A stretch of 38,444 bases of DNA, from positions 1 through 38,444 of the forward strand of contig JACRDU010000079.1 of NCBI GenBank assembly GCA_016218495.1. Direction: 5' to 3'. The notes beneath the pieces were generated by a model. It did not search any database and was not told the origin of the DNA. It worked only from the letters and a program-made list of their open reading frames with translations. The DNA is from Elusimicrobiota bacterium. Its GTDB lineage: Bacteria > Elusimicrobiota > Elusimicrobia > UBA1565. Numbering within the stretch: the stretch's first letter is position 1; each line of letters starts with the position of its first letter. Made by a program: the position numbers and the translations under genes. Below are positions 15,985-23,768 of the stretch, piece by piece.

Positions 15985-17135
15985 CGGTCAAGGACGCGGT
16001 CCTCTGGGTCCCCCATCCGGCGCTGATGTTCTCCCGCGTGGCCGGGCTGGGCGTCCTCGAGCGCCAGCTCTTCGTGCTGCGCCGGGCCGGCCTGGCCGGG
16101 GTCTGGATCGGCACCCCGCGCCCGCCCGAGGCCGCCGGCCTGCGCCTGCCCGAGGGCCTCGCGGTGCGCTGGGCCGAGCCGGGGGGCACGGTGGAGGCCC
16201 CGGTGAAGCCGCCCTACCTCTCGGTCTCGGGGGACCATCTGGTACGGCTCGCGGCCCTGCGGCGCATCCTGTCCGAAACGCCCGACCGCCCGGTCTCCTG
16301 GAAGGACGCGCAGGGACGCGGCGTGCTCCAGCTCGTGCTGTCGGCCAGGGACGACCAGGTCGGCTTCGAGTCCCGCCCCTTCGAGGCCGGCGCCTCGGTC
16401 TTCCTGACGCAGCCGCCCCGCGACGCCGTCGAGTGGATCGTCAAGGACGCGGTGAAGGGCACCGACGGCTTCATGGCCCGGCATTTCGACCGCCGCATCT
16501 CCCTGGCCGTGACCCGGCGCCTGCTCGACACCGTGGTCATGCCCAACCACATGACCTTCGTGAGCGTGGGCTTCGGGCTGGCCGGCGCGGCGCTGCTCGC
16601 CGTCGGGACCTACGGCGCCTCGCTGGCGGGGGCGCTGCTGGTCTGGCTGCATTCCACCCTCGACGGCTGCGACGGGGAGCTGGCCCGCCTGCGCTTCCAG
16701 GAGAGCCCCCTCGGGGGGGTCCTCGACTTCTGGGGGGACAACGTCGTGCATGCGGCCCTGTTCCTGGGCCTGGGGCTGGGCCTCTCCCGCGCCCACGGCG
16801 CGCTCTGGCCTCTGGCGCTGGGGCTGGTCGCCGCGGCGTCGGCGTCGGCCTCGGCCGCGCTGGCCTACGCCCACTCGCGGCGCAAGGCCGCCGCGGCCCC
16901 CGGGCCCGGCCCGTTCTTCTCCGGCGTCGCGGAGGTGGCGGCGCAGGCCGCGCCGGCCGAGCGCCGCCTGGCCGCTCTCGAGGACTCCCTGGCGCAGCGC
17001 GACTTCATCTACGCCCTGGTCGTCCTGGCCGCCCTGGGCCGGACCGGCTGGTTCCTCTGGGCCGCGGCGCTCGGCTCGCCGGCCTTCCTGGCGGTGCTGG
17101 TCTGGCTGCACCGGCCGCGCCGGCCCGCATCTTGA
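15981..17135 (+). CDS. CDP-alcohol phosphatidyltransferase with N-terminal nucleotidyltransferase-like domain
   Basis: This is a 384-residue protein. The catalytic CDP-alcohol phosphotransferase signature is complete: D228xxD231G..A235R236(x8)G245xxxD249xxxD253 (TLDGCDGELARL...GGVLDFWGD). Several membrane helices surround it. Just before the membrane part is TDGFMARHFDRRIS, a hallmark of the subgroup related to inositol-phosphate cytidylyltransferase/DIPP synthase fusions. Residues 1-150 (LERQLFVLRRAGLAGVWIG) look like a degenerate nucleotidyltransferase without the GxGxR loop. The enzyme moves a phospho-alcohol from a CDP-alcohol to a lipid or alcohol acceptor at the membrane. The ATG overlaps the oxidoreductase stop. 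It is the last gene of the coupled cluster. Confidence 0.88.
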   Translation: MTVKDAVLWVPHPALMFSRVAGLGVLERQLFVLRRAGLAGVWIGTPRPPEAAGLRLPEGLAVRWAEPGGTVEAPVKPPYLSVSGDHLVRLAALRRILSETPDRPVSWKDAQGRGVLQLVLSARDDQVGFESRPFEAGASVFLTQPPRDAVEWIVKDAVKGTDGFMARHFDRRISLAVTRRLLDTVVMPNHMTFVSVGFGLAGAALLAVGTYGASLAGALLVWLHSTLDGCDGELARLRFQESPLGGVLDFWGDNVVHAALFLGLGLGLSRAHGALWPLALGLVAAASASASAALAYAHSRRKAAAAPGPGPFFSGVAEVAAQAAPAERRLAALEDSLAQRDFIYALVVLAALGRTGWFLWAAALGSPAFLAVLVWLHRPRRPAS

Positions 17136-17159
17136 GCGCCGGCCAGTAATTCGTATAAT
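17132..17159 (+). promoter_or_regulatory. Promoter before the GNAT gene (TTGAGC - 16 nt - TATAAT)
   Basis: A -35-like TTGAGC (17132-17137) overlaps the stop of the previous gene. A perfect TATAAT (17154-17159) follows after 16 nt. The start codon at 17167 lies 7 nt beyond the -10, so the transcript would begin at or one base before the ATG (leaderless). Confidence 0.65.
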
Positions 17160-17166
17160 CGCCGGG

Positions 17167-17682
17167 ATGGAAATCATCATCCGGGGCGAGAAGTCGGGGG
17201 AGCGCTCCACCTCAGAGGAGATCCTCCGGCAGGCCTACGGCCGCGAGAACGAGGTCCAGCTCGCCTCGGCGCTCCGGGCCCTGGCCGAGTTCAACCCGAA
17301 CCTCTCCATCGTCGCGGCCAACGGCAGCGAGATCCTCGGCTACGCGCTCTACGCCCGGGTGATGGTCTCGGGGTCGACGGTCCTGCCCGCCGCCGCGCTC
17401 GCCGTCATGGGCGTGCGGCCCGAGAACCGCAAGCTGGGCGTCGGCGAGCGCCTCGTGCGCCACGGCCTCGAGCGCTGCCGCGGCATCAAGATCGACCTGG
17501 TCTTCGCCTCCGCTCTGCCGGCGTTCCTCGCCCGGATGGGCTTTCAGGCCGCCGCGCCCCTGGGGCTCAAGCCGGACTGGGCCGTCCCCGAAGGCGAGTT
17601 CAGCGTCTTCGACCTGAGCGGTTCCCGGCTCGGGAAGGTCTCGGGGACCGTGACCTACCCGGGCCCCTACCACGGGTCCTGA
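17167..17682 (+). CDS. GNAT family N-acetyltransferase (YhbS-like)
   Basis: This 171-residue protein begins MEIIIRGEKSGERSTSEEILRQAYGRENE. The acetyl-CoA region reads VMGVRPENRKLGVGERLVRHGLERC, a variant of the V.P..R..G.G..L motif in which Q/R-x-x-G-x-G is RKLGVG. A late segment FLARMGFQAA is typical of the fold. YhbS-type GNATs acetylate small amines or proteins; the substrate here is unknown. The start follows a promoter directly, and no Shine-Dalgarno is present. It stands between the head-group cluster and bamA as its own short unit. Confidence 0.82.
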   Translation: MEIIIRGEKSGERSTSEEILRQAYGRENEVQLASALRALAEFNPNLSIVAANGSEILGYALYARVMVSGSTVLPAAALAVMGVRPENRKLGVGERLVRHGLERCRGIKIDLVFASALPAFLARMGFQAAAPLGLKPDWAVPEGEFSVFDLSGSRLGKVSGTVTYPGPYHGS

Positions 17683-17720
17683 CCCCGGTCCCTCGCACGC
17701 CCGCGCGCGTACGGAGGACA

Positions 17721-17750
17721 TTGCCCACCGCCGTCTGATTTTTATATACT
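17721..17750 (+). promoter_or_regulatory. Promoter of the bamA-lpx operon (TTGCCC - 18 nt - TATACT)
   Basis: TTGCCC (17721-17726) is followed after 18 nt by TATACT (17745-17750), set in a local AT-rich stretch (GATTTTTATATACT). The GTG start of bamA at 17761 is 10 nt beyond, so the leader would be about four bases long. Confidence 0.65.
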
Positions 17751-17760
17751 GCAGGCAGCA

Positions 17761-20415
17761 GTGTACACCTTCCGTATTATCCTGTTTCCGCTTATTCTAG
17801 CGGTATTTTCCGGGATTGCATCTGGGCAAGAGGCGTCCGGGGAACCCCGGAACGAAGCCGTTTCGGCGCCCGTCGTCGCCCAGATCCAGGTCTACGGCCT
17901 CAAGACCGTCTCGGAGGACCGGGTGCGCTCCCTCGTCTCGGTCAAGCTCTGGGAGCCCTACCCCCCCGAGGCCAAGGCCGCCGACATGGCCGCGCTCCTG
18001 GGCTCCAGCCTCTTCACAGGCGTCTCCATCCGCGTGGTGGCCCTCTCCTCGGCGGCGCTGCGCGTCGATTTCGACCTGACCGAAGGGGTCCCCCAGGCCC
18101 GCTACGGAGCGGCCGCCCCGCTCCCGCCCCCCGACCCGCACGCCGCGCCGGCCCCGCCCTGGGTCATCGGCGAGCTGGAGATCTCCGGCCAGCGCAACGT
18201 CAAGCGCTCGACCATCCGCACGCAGATCAAGGGGCGCAAGGGCGACCTCTACGACCGGCCCGACCTCGACCGGGACATCCAGGCCGTCCTGGGCCTGGGC
18301 GGCTTCGAGCGCGTGGCCGCCGACGTCACCCCGCTGCCCGACCGCCCGGTGCCCGTCCATTTCGCCTCGAGCTCGCCGTCCCCGTGGGAGGTCCGCCTCA
18401 CCTTCCTCATCGAGGAGAAGCCGCTGGTGCGCAAGGTGGAGTTCCCCGGCCGGGACAAGATGGGCAAGGGCCGCCTGGTCGACGCGATGTCGCTCAAGAA
18501 GGGGGACCCGTTCGACCGGGCCAAGATGCGCGACGACGCCGACAAGGTCCTCGAGGCCTACCGCAAGAAGGGCTACCTGCGCGCCTCGGTCGAGCCCGAG
18601 GTCGCCGTCGACACCGCGGCGCTCCAGGCCGACCTGTCGATGAAGGTCGTCGAGGGCCCCCGCTCCAGGCTTGCCCGGGTGGACTTCCTCGGCATCAAGG
18701 CCTTCAAGCCCAAGAAGCTGCTCAAGGGCATGACGAACAAGCCCGGCTGGCTCTTCGACAAGGCCTTGACCGAGAAGGAGATACCAGACGACCTGCGCAA
18801 GGTCGAGGCCAAGTACAAGAACAAGGGATACCTCGACATGAAGGTGCTCTCCTCGACGGTCTCGTTCAACGAGGCCGGCACCGAGGCCGTGCTGACCGTC
18901 TCCATCGAGGAAGGCGCCCAGTACCGCTACGGCGACACCACCTTCTTCGGCCACACCCTCTACGTCTCGACGGAGCTGGCCAAGGCCCTCGAGTACAAGA
19001 AGGGCAAGCTCTTCAGCCAGGAGAAGTTCGACGCCTCCGTGCGCGGGCTCCAGGAGCTCTTCGCCGAGAAGGGCCGGCTCCGCGCCCTCATCTCCCCCGA
19101 GAAGACCTTCAACCCGGCCACGGGCCTGATGGACGTGCGCTTCGACATCCAGGAGGGCCCGGCCGTCTACGTCGACCACGTCGACGTGGAAGGCTACAAG
19201 GCCACCAAGGCCTGGGTGTTCACCCGCGAGATCCTGCTCAAGCCCGGCATGCTCTTCCAGGTCTCCAAGCTCCGCAAGAGCCAGGAGAAGATCATGAACC
19301 TGGGCTTCATCGACGACGTCCAGCCCGACGTCCAGAGCCCCTACGACCCCGAGAAGGTGGACCTCACCTTCGACATCGTGGAGGGCAAGCCCGGGATGCT
19401 GACGGCGGGGGCGGGGTTCTCGTCCTTGGACGGCATCCTCGGCACCCTCTCGCTGCAGCACCTGAACCTCTTCGGGCGGGCCTGGCGCTCCTCCCTGCAG
19501 TGGTCCTTCGGCGCGCGCGTGAACGACTTCTCCGCCTCCTGGATGACCCCCTGGGTCAACGACAAGCCCATCAGTCTGGGCGTGGACGCCTACAACACGC
19601 GGCGCATCTCCCCCTACGCCGGCTCGTCGAGCGCCTACGTCAACAAGCGGGTCGGCGGCGCGCTGCGCGTCGGCCCGCGCTTCGCCGACGACGTGTACCG
19701 CCTAGACACCTACTACTCCTTCGCCCAGATCTCCCTGAGCAACGTCGACCCCCAGTTCCTCGGCCAGCTCTCCGAGGGGACCAGCATCCAGTCCATGATC
19801 GGCGCCACCTTCGCGCGCGACACGCGCGACAGCGTCTGGGACCCCGCGCGCGGCTCGCGCCACGCGCTGAGCCTGGACGTCGCCGGAGGCCCGGTCTACG
19901 GCGACATCAACTTCCTGCGCCCCTCGCTTTCGGACGCCCAGCACTGGACCTTGGCCGAGGTGGAGGACTACCCGCTCGTCCTCACCCTCTCCAACCGCAT
20001 CTCCTACATCACCCAGTTCGCCGAGACCCGCACCGTCCCGGTCTTCGAGCGCTTCTTCATCGGGGGCCAGGACACCCTGCGCGGCTACTCCGCCTCCGGC
20101 GAGGCCGGCTACCGCGACGGCGGCCGGGTCTACGACGTGGCCAACATCGAGCTCGGGTTCCCCCTGGCGCGCGAGCGCAAGAAGACCATCGTCAAGTTCG
20201 TGACCTTCTACGACATCGGCGGCAGCTGGGACTCCCCCCGCACGATGCGCCTCAAGGTCGGGCAGGACCAGCAGGACATCAAGTCGAACGTCGGGTTCGG
20301 CATCCGCTTCACGACGCCGGCCTTCCCGATCCGCCTCGACTGGGGCTACGGCTTCCAGCACCGCCCCGGCGAGGCCAAGTACCAGATAAACTTCGGCATA
20401 GGGAACCTCTTCTAA
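17761..20415 (+). CDS. bamA: Outer-membrane assembly factor BamA, six POTRA repeats
   Basis: This 884-residue protein inserts beta-barrel proteins into the outer membrane. The GTG start gives a signal peptide (FRIILFPLILAVFSGIASG). Six POTRA-like units can be read at about 38-109, 134-221, 222-300, 301-386, 387-467 and 468-543, one more than in E. coli BamA. A Pro/Ala-rich linker lies between units 1 and 2. The C-terminal 16-strand barrel (544-884) has the conserved L6 motif LRGY (773-776) within GGQDTLRGYSASGEAG and ends in Phe (INFGIGNLF), as outer-membrane proteins do. It heads the envelope operon; the next gene starts on its stop codon (TAATG). Confidence 0.95.
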   Translation: MYTFRIILFPLILAVFSGIASGQEASGEPRNEAVSAPVVAQIQVYGLKTVSEDRVRSLVSVKLWEPYPPEAKAADMAALLGSSLFTGVSIRVVALSSAALRVDFDLTEGVPQARYGAAAPLPPPDPHAAPAPPWVIGELEISGQRNVKRSTIRTQIKGRKGDLYDRPDLDRDIQAVLGLGGFERVAADVTPLPDRPVPVHFASSSPSPWEVRLTFLIEEKPLVRKVEFPGRDKMGKGRLVDAMSLKKGDPFDRAKMRDDADKVLEAYRKKGYLRASVEPEVAVDTAALQADLSMKVVEGPRSRLARVDFLGIKAFKPKKLLKGMTNKPGWLFDKALTEKEIPDDLRKVEAKYKNKGYLDMKVLSSTVSFNEAGTEAVLTVSIEEGAQYRYGDTTFFGHTLYVSTELAKALEYKKGKLFSQEKFDASVRGLQELFAEKGRLRALISPEKTFNPATGLMDVRFDIQEGPAVYVDHVDVEGYKATKAWVFTREILLKPGMLFQVSKLRKSQEKIMNLGFIDDVQPDVQSPYDPEKVDLTFDIVEGKPGMLTAGAGFSSLDGILGTLSLQHLNLFGRAWRSSLQWSFGARVNDFSASWMTPWVNDKPISLGVDAYNTRRISPYAGSSSAYVNKRVGGALRVGPRFADDVYRLDTYYSFAQISLSNVDPQFLGQLSEGTSIQSMIGATFARDTRDSVWDPARGSRHALSLDVAGGPVYGDINFLRPSLSDAQHWTLAEVEDYPLVLTLSNRISYITQFAETRTVPVFERFFIGGQDTLRGYSASGEAGYRDGGRVYDVANIELGFPLARERKKTIVKFVTFYDIGGSWDSPRTMRLKVGQDQQDIKSNVGFGIRFTTPAFPIRLDWGYGFQHRPGEAKYQINFGIGNLF

Positions 20416-21335
20416 TGAGAAAACCAGCCCTCGCCCTCGCCCTCGCCCTGCTCGCGGCCGCCGCGCCGCTCTGCGCCCTGGAGATCAGCCTCGAGGAGAA
20501 CCGCGGCGAACGCGGCTCCATCGGCTACGTCGACCTGCAGGCCGTGTTCCGCCGCTTCCCCGAGACCCAGAAGGCCAAGCAGAGCTACGCCGAGATCGTC
20601 CGCCAGGCCGAGGAGCAGGTGAACCTGCGCAAGGCCGAGCTCATCCGGCTGCGCTCGGAGCTGACGAACTTGCGCGCCGAGCGCGAGGCCGCCGCCCAGG
20701 CCCCCATCTTCGTCCCGCCGCCCCCCGCGCCCGAGGCGCCGGCCCAGCCGCCGGTCCCCGTCCCGGCTCCCGCGGAGCCCGCCCCGGCCCCCGCTCCCGA
20801 GCCGGCCAAGGCCGAAGCTCCGCCGGCGGACCCGGCCGCCGCCCTGACCGGCCTTCCCGGGATGGGCGCTCCCGCCTCGACGGAACCGCTGAGGATCAGC
20901 ATCCCGGGCCTCCCTGAAGAGGAGATGCCCACCGCGGCAGAGGCCCTGGGGACGGAGGAGCCCGCTCCGGCCGCCGCGCCCGCGCAGCCCGCCGGCCCGG
21001 CCCCGGCGGAGCTCCAGGCCCGCGCCGAGCGCGAGCTGCGCGAGCGCGACCAGCGCGTGAAGGACCTGGACGCGGCCGTCGCCGCCAAGCAGAAGGACAT
21101 CGCCGACAAGGAGTCGGGCCTGGTCGACTTCCAGGCCCAGCTCGAGAAAAACCTCGTCGACATCGAGTCGAAGCGCTCCGAGATGCTTCTCGGGCGCATC
21201 TACAAGGCCGTGCGCGAGACGGCCGTGGAGAACGGGGTCAGCGTCGTCATCGACAAGAGCGCCATCCTGTTCGGCCAGGGCTCGGTGGACCTGACCGCGA
21301 AGGTGCTCAAGAGGTTGGAGGCCGCCCTGCCATGA
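20415..21335 (+). CDS. OmpH/Skp-family periplasmic chaperone with Pro/Ala-rich insertion
   Basis: This 306-residue protein has a signal peptide (residues 1-22) and the Skp/OmpH start IGYVDLQAVFRRFPETQKAK (36-55). A first coiled-coil arm covers about 55-95. A Pro/Ala-rich insert of about 100 residues follows (96-198, PPPPAPEAPAQPPVPVP). A second coiled coil covers 199-256, and the closing motif is LGRIYKAVRETAVENGVSVVID. Skp holds unfolded outer-membrane proteins for BamA. Typical members are 160-190 residues without the insert, so the inserted linker is unusual. The ATG shares one base with the bamA stop. The end overlaps lpxD (ATGA). Confidence 0.88.
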   Translation: MRKPALALALALLAAAAPLCALEISLEENRGERGSIGYVDLQAVFRRFPETQKAKQSYAEIVRQAEEQVNLRKAELIRLRSELTNLRAEREAAAQAPIFVPPPPAPEAPAQPPVPVPAPAEPAPAPAPEPAKAEAPPADPAAALTGLPGMGAPASTEPLRISIPGLPEEEMPTAAEALGTEEPAPAAAPAQPAGPAPAELQARAERELRERDQRVKDLDAAVAAKQKDIADKESGLVDFQAQLEKNLVDIESKRSEMLLGRIYKAVRETAVENGVSVVIDKSAILFGQGSVDLTAKVLKRLEAALP

Positions 21336-22372
21336 ACATCACCCTGGGAAAGATCGCCGAGATGACGGGGGCCCGCTTGGCGGGCGACCCCGACGCCGTC
21401 GTGACCGGGGCGGCCGGCCTGCTCGAGGCCGGACCCGCCGAGGTCTCCTTCCTCGAGAACCAGAAGTACGCCGCGCACGTGACCGCCTCCAAGGCGGTCG
21501 CGGTCTTTATGGCCCCCTCGGGCGAGAAGATCCCGGGCGGGCCCGCCAACCGCCTCTACTCCGAGCGGCCCCGCGCGGCCTACGCCCAGCTCCTCGAGCT
21601 CATCTACCAGGAGAAGTGGAAGCCCGAGCCCGCCGTCGTCAGCCAGAAGGCCGAGGTCCACTTCGAGGCCAAGCTCGGCAAGGATGTAGCCGTCGGTCCC
21701 TTCACGGTCGTCAAGGGGCGGACTTTGGTCGGCGACCGGACCCGCATCGGCGCCAACTGCTACGTCGGCCACAACGCCCGCATCGGCAAGGACTGCGTGA
21801 TACATCCCCGCGCCTACGTCGGAGACTACTGCGAGCTCGGCGACCGCGTCATCCTTCAGCCGGGCGCCGTCGTGGGCTCGGACGGCTACGGCTACGAGAC
21901 CGACCCCAAGACCGGCAAGCACCACAAGATCCAGCAGGTGGGGCGGGTGGTCCTCGAAGAGGACGTCGAGGTCGGCGCGAACACCACCATCGACCGTGCG
22001 GCCACCGGAGAGACGCGCGTCGGCGCCGGCACCAAGATCGACAACCTGGTCCAGCTCGGCCACAACGTCGTCACCGGGCGCAACTGCCTCATCATCTCCC
22101 AGGTGGGCGTGGCCGGCTCCACCAAGGTCGGCAACCAGGTCGTGCTGGCCGGGCAGGCCGGCATCGCGGGGCACATCTCGATCGGGGACGGCGCCGTCAT
22201 CACCGCGCAGACCGGCGTGATGAGCGACGTGCCGCCCAAGGCCATCCTGTTCGGCTCGCCGGCGCGGCCGCACCGCGAGGCGATGAAGCTCCAGGCGCTG
22301 CTCGGCAAGCTCCCGGAGATGTACGAGGCCCTCAAGAAGGCCAAGGCGCTGATGGGCCAGGAGACGCGATGA
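21332..22372 (+). CDS. lpxD: UDP-3-O-acylglucosamine N-acyltransferase LpxD
   Basis: This 346-residue enzyme adds the N-linked acyl chain to UDP-3-O-acyl-glucosamine, step three of lipid A synthesis. The N-terminal uridine-binding domain shows the family segment VSFLENQKYAAHVTASKAVAVFM. A left-handed beta-helix of hexapeptide repeats (about 110-300) follows, with the catalytic histidine H244 in LVQLGHNVVTG. A C-terminal helix completes the family layout. It is translationally coupled to the ompH-like gene before and lpxC after. Confidence 0.96.
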   Translation: MNITLGKIAEMTGARLAGDPDAVVTGAAGLLEAGPAEVSFLENQKYAAHVTASKAVAVFMAPSGEKIPGGPANRLYSERPRAAYAQLLELIYQEKWKPEPAVVSQKAEVHFEAKLGKDVAVGPFTVVKGRTLVGDRTRIGANCYVGHNARIGKDCVIHPRAYVGDYCELGDRVILQPGAVVGSDGYGYETDPKTGKHHKIQQVGRVVLEEDVEVGANTTIDRAATGETRVGAGTKIDNLVQLGHNVVTGRNCLIISQVGVAGSTKVGNQVVLAGQAGIAGHISIGDGAVITAQTGVMSDVPPKAILFGSPARPHREAMKLQALLGKLPEMYEALKKAKALMGQETR

Positions 22373-23262
22373 CAAGACACGAGCACGAAGCGCAGACGAC
22401 CGTCGAGACCGAGGCGACCCTGGAGGGCATCGGCCTTCACACCGGCAACCCCTCCAGGCTCACCTTCCGCCCGGCCCCGGCCAACGCCGGCATCCGCTTC
22501 TTCCGCTCCGACCTCCCCGGCTGCCCGATGATCCCGGCGCGCCTGGGCTTCGTCGTCGCCACGGTGCGCGGCACCAACATCGGCCTGGGCGACGCCAAGG
22601 TCCACACCGTCGAGCACGTGCTCTCGGCCCTGACCGGCCTGGGCATCGACAACTGCGACATCCTGGTCACCGCCAACGAGCCGCCCGCCATGGACGGCTC
22701 GGCCCTGCCCTTCTTCAAGGCCCTGCTCAAGGCCGGCATCAAGCGCTTCCCCGAGCACCCCAAGCGCTACCTGCACATCCCCGACGAGGAGGTCACCTAC
22801 GAGGACCGCGGCTCCGTCTACCGCGCCGTCCCCGCCGACCGCTTCGAGGTGAAGGCCACCCTCATCCACGACCACCCGCTGGTGCCCGAGCTGACGCTGA
22901 CCATGCGCATCGACCCGGAGACCTACATCGCCGAGCTGGCCTCGGCGCGGACCTTCTGCTTCGAGCACGAGGTGGCCTACCTCAAGAGCCAGGGCCTGGC
23001 CCAGGGCGGCAGCCTCGAGAACGCCGTCGTCATCGGCAAGGACAAGATCCACACCACGCCCGAGGGCCTGCGCTTCCCCGACGAGTTCGTCCGGCACAAA
23101 ATGCTGGACCTGGTCGGCGATTTGACCCTCATCGGCCGCTCGCTCTTCAAGATGCGCGTAGAGGCCGTGCGGCCGGGCCACGCCCACAACATCGAGTTCG
23201 CGAAGCTGCTCAACCAGGCCGCCATCAAGATGCGCGGCAAGACGGGGGCCAAGGCCCGCTAG
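22369..23262 (+). CDS. lpxC: UDP-3-O-acyl-GlcNAc deacetylase LpxC
   Basis: This 297-residue zinc enzyme carries out the committed step of lipid A synthesis. The true start is the ATG at 22369 (ATGA overlap with lpxD); an open frame further upstream is a shadow of lpxD. The zinc ligands are H83 (HTVEHVLSALTGLGIDN, with catalytic E82), H243 and D247 (HKMLDLVGDLTLIG). The catalytic-type histidine near the end is H271 (GHAHN). The segment AMDGSALPFF is also conserved. The length matches E. coli LpxC. It is not fused to FabZ, unlike in some Bacteroidetes. Confidence 0.97.
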   Translation: MTRHEHEAQTTVETEATLEGIGLHTGNPSRLTFRPAPANAGIRFFRSDLPGCPMIPARLGFVVATVRGTNIGLGDAKVHTVEHVLSALTGLGIDNCDILVTANEPPAMDGSALPFFKALLKAGIKRFPEHPKRYLHIPDEEVTYEDRGSVYRAVPADRFEVKATLIHDHPLVPELTLTMRIDPETYIAELASARTFCFEHEVAYLKSQGLAQGGSLENAVVIGKDKIHTTPEGLRFPDEFVRHKMLDLVGDLTLIGRSLFKMRVEAVRPGHAHNIEFAKLLNQAAIKMRGKTGAKAR

Positions 23263-23284
23263 GCCTGAGCCCGGGAGAACAACC

Positions 23285-23761
23285 ATGGACGCAGAGACCT
23301 GCTGTCAGACGGCCGTTCCGGTGCGCACCATCGACATCAGCGGCATCATGAAGTGCATCCCGCACCGCTACCCGTTCCTCCTCGTCGACAAGGTCGACGT
23401 GATGGAGGAGGGCAAGCTCGCCGTCGGCACCAAGTGCGTGACGATGAACGAGCACTTCTTCCAGGGCCACTTCCCCGGCCAGCCCATCATGCCGGGCGTG
23501 CTCATCATCGAGGCCCTGGCCCAGACCGCCTGCGTGATGCTGATGTCCAAGGGGGGCTTCGAGAACAAGATCGCCTTCTTCCTCGGCATCGAGGAGGCCA
23601 AGTTCCGCAACGCCGTGACCCCCGGCACCGTGCTCTCCCTCAAGGTCGAGGTCCTCAAGCTCGGCGGGCGCGCCGGACGCTTCAAGGGCACGGCCATGCT
23701 CGGCGACAAGGTGGCCTGCGAGGCGGAGATGTCCTTCGTGCTGGCCGACAAGAAGGCCTGA
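23285..23761 (+). CDS. fabZ: 3-hydroxyacyl-ACP dehydratase FabZ
   Basis: This 158-residue hot-dog-fold enzyme dehydrates 3-hydroxyacyl-ACP in fatty acid synthesis and competes with LpxA for the same substrate pool. Conserved parts are IPHRYPFLLVDKV (25-37) and the active-site helix GHFPGQPIMPGVLIIEALAQ with H62 and E76. It has a GGGAG-like Shine-Dalgarno in the 22-bp gap after lpxC. About 15 extra N-terminal residues (including Cys6-Cys7) precede the usual start region; an internal start is possible but no better. fabZ between lpxC and lpxA is a common arrangement. Confidence 0.96.
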   Translation: MDAETCCQTAVPVRTIDISGIMKCIPHRYPFLLVDKVDVMEEGKLAVGTKCVTMNEHFFQGHFPGQPIMPGVLIIEALAQTACVMLMSKGGFENKIAFFLGIEEAKFRNAVTPGTVLSLKVEVLKLGGRAGRFKGTAMLGDKVACEAEMSFVLADKKA

Positions 23762-23768
23762 GGCGGCC

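Noticed and set aside
13628-17135. Phosphonolipid biosynthesis cluster
   Set aside because: The CDP-alcohol transferase, nucleotidyltransferase and aminotransferase would fit, but no PEP mutase or phosphonopyruvate decarboxylase is in the window and the aminotransferase is not fused to the nucleotidyltransferase.
17683-17720. Terminator between the GNAT gene and bamA
   Set aside because: Only short GC-rich self-complementary bits are present, with no T-run directly after a stem.
18384-20414. Long frame upstream of the OmpH/Skp gene inside bamA
   Set aside because: It is a frame-shifted reading of bamA. The OmpH gene begins at the ATG on the bamA stop codon.
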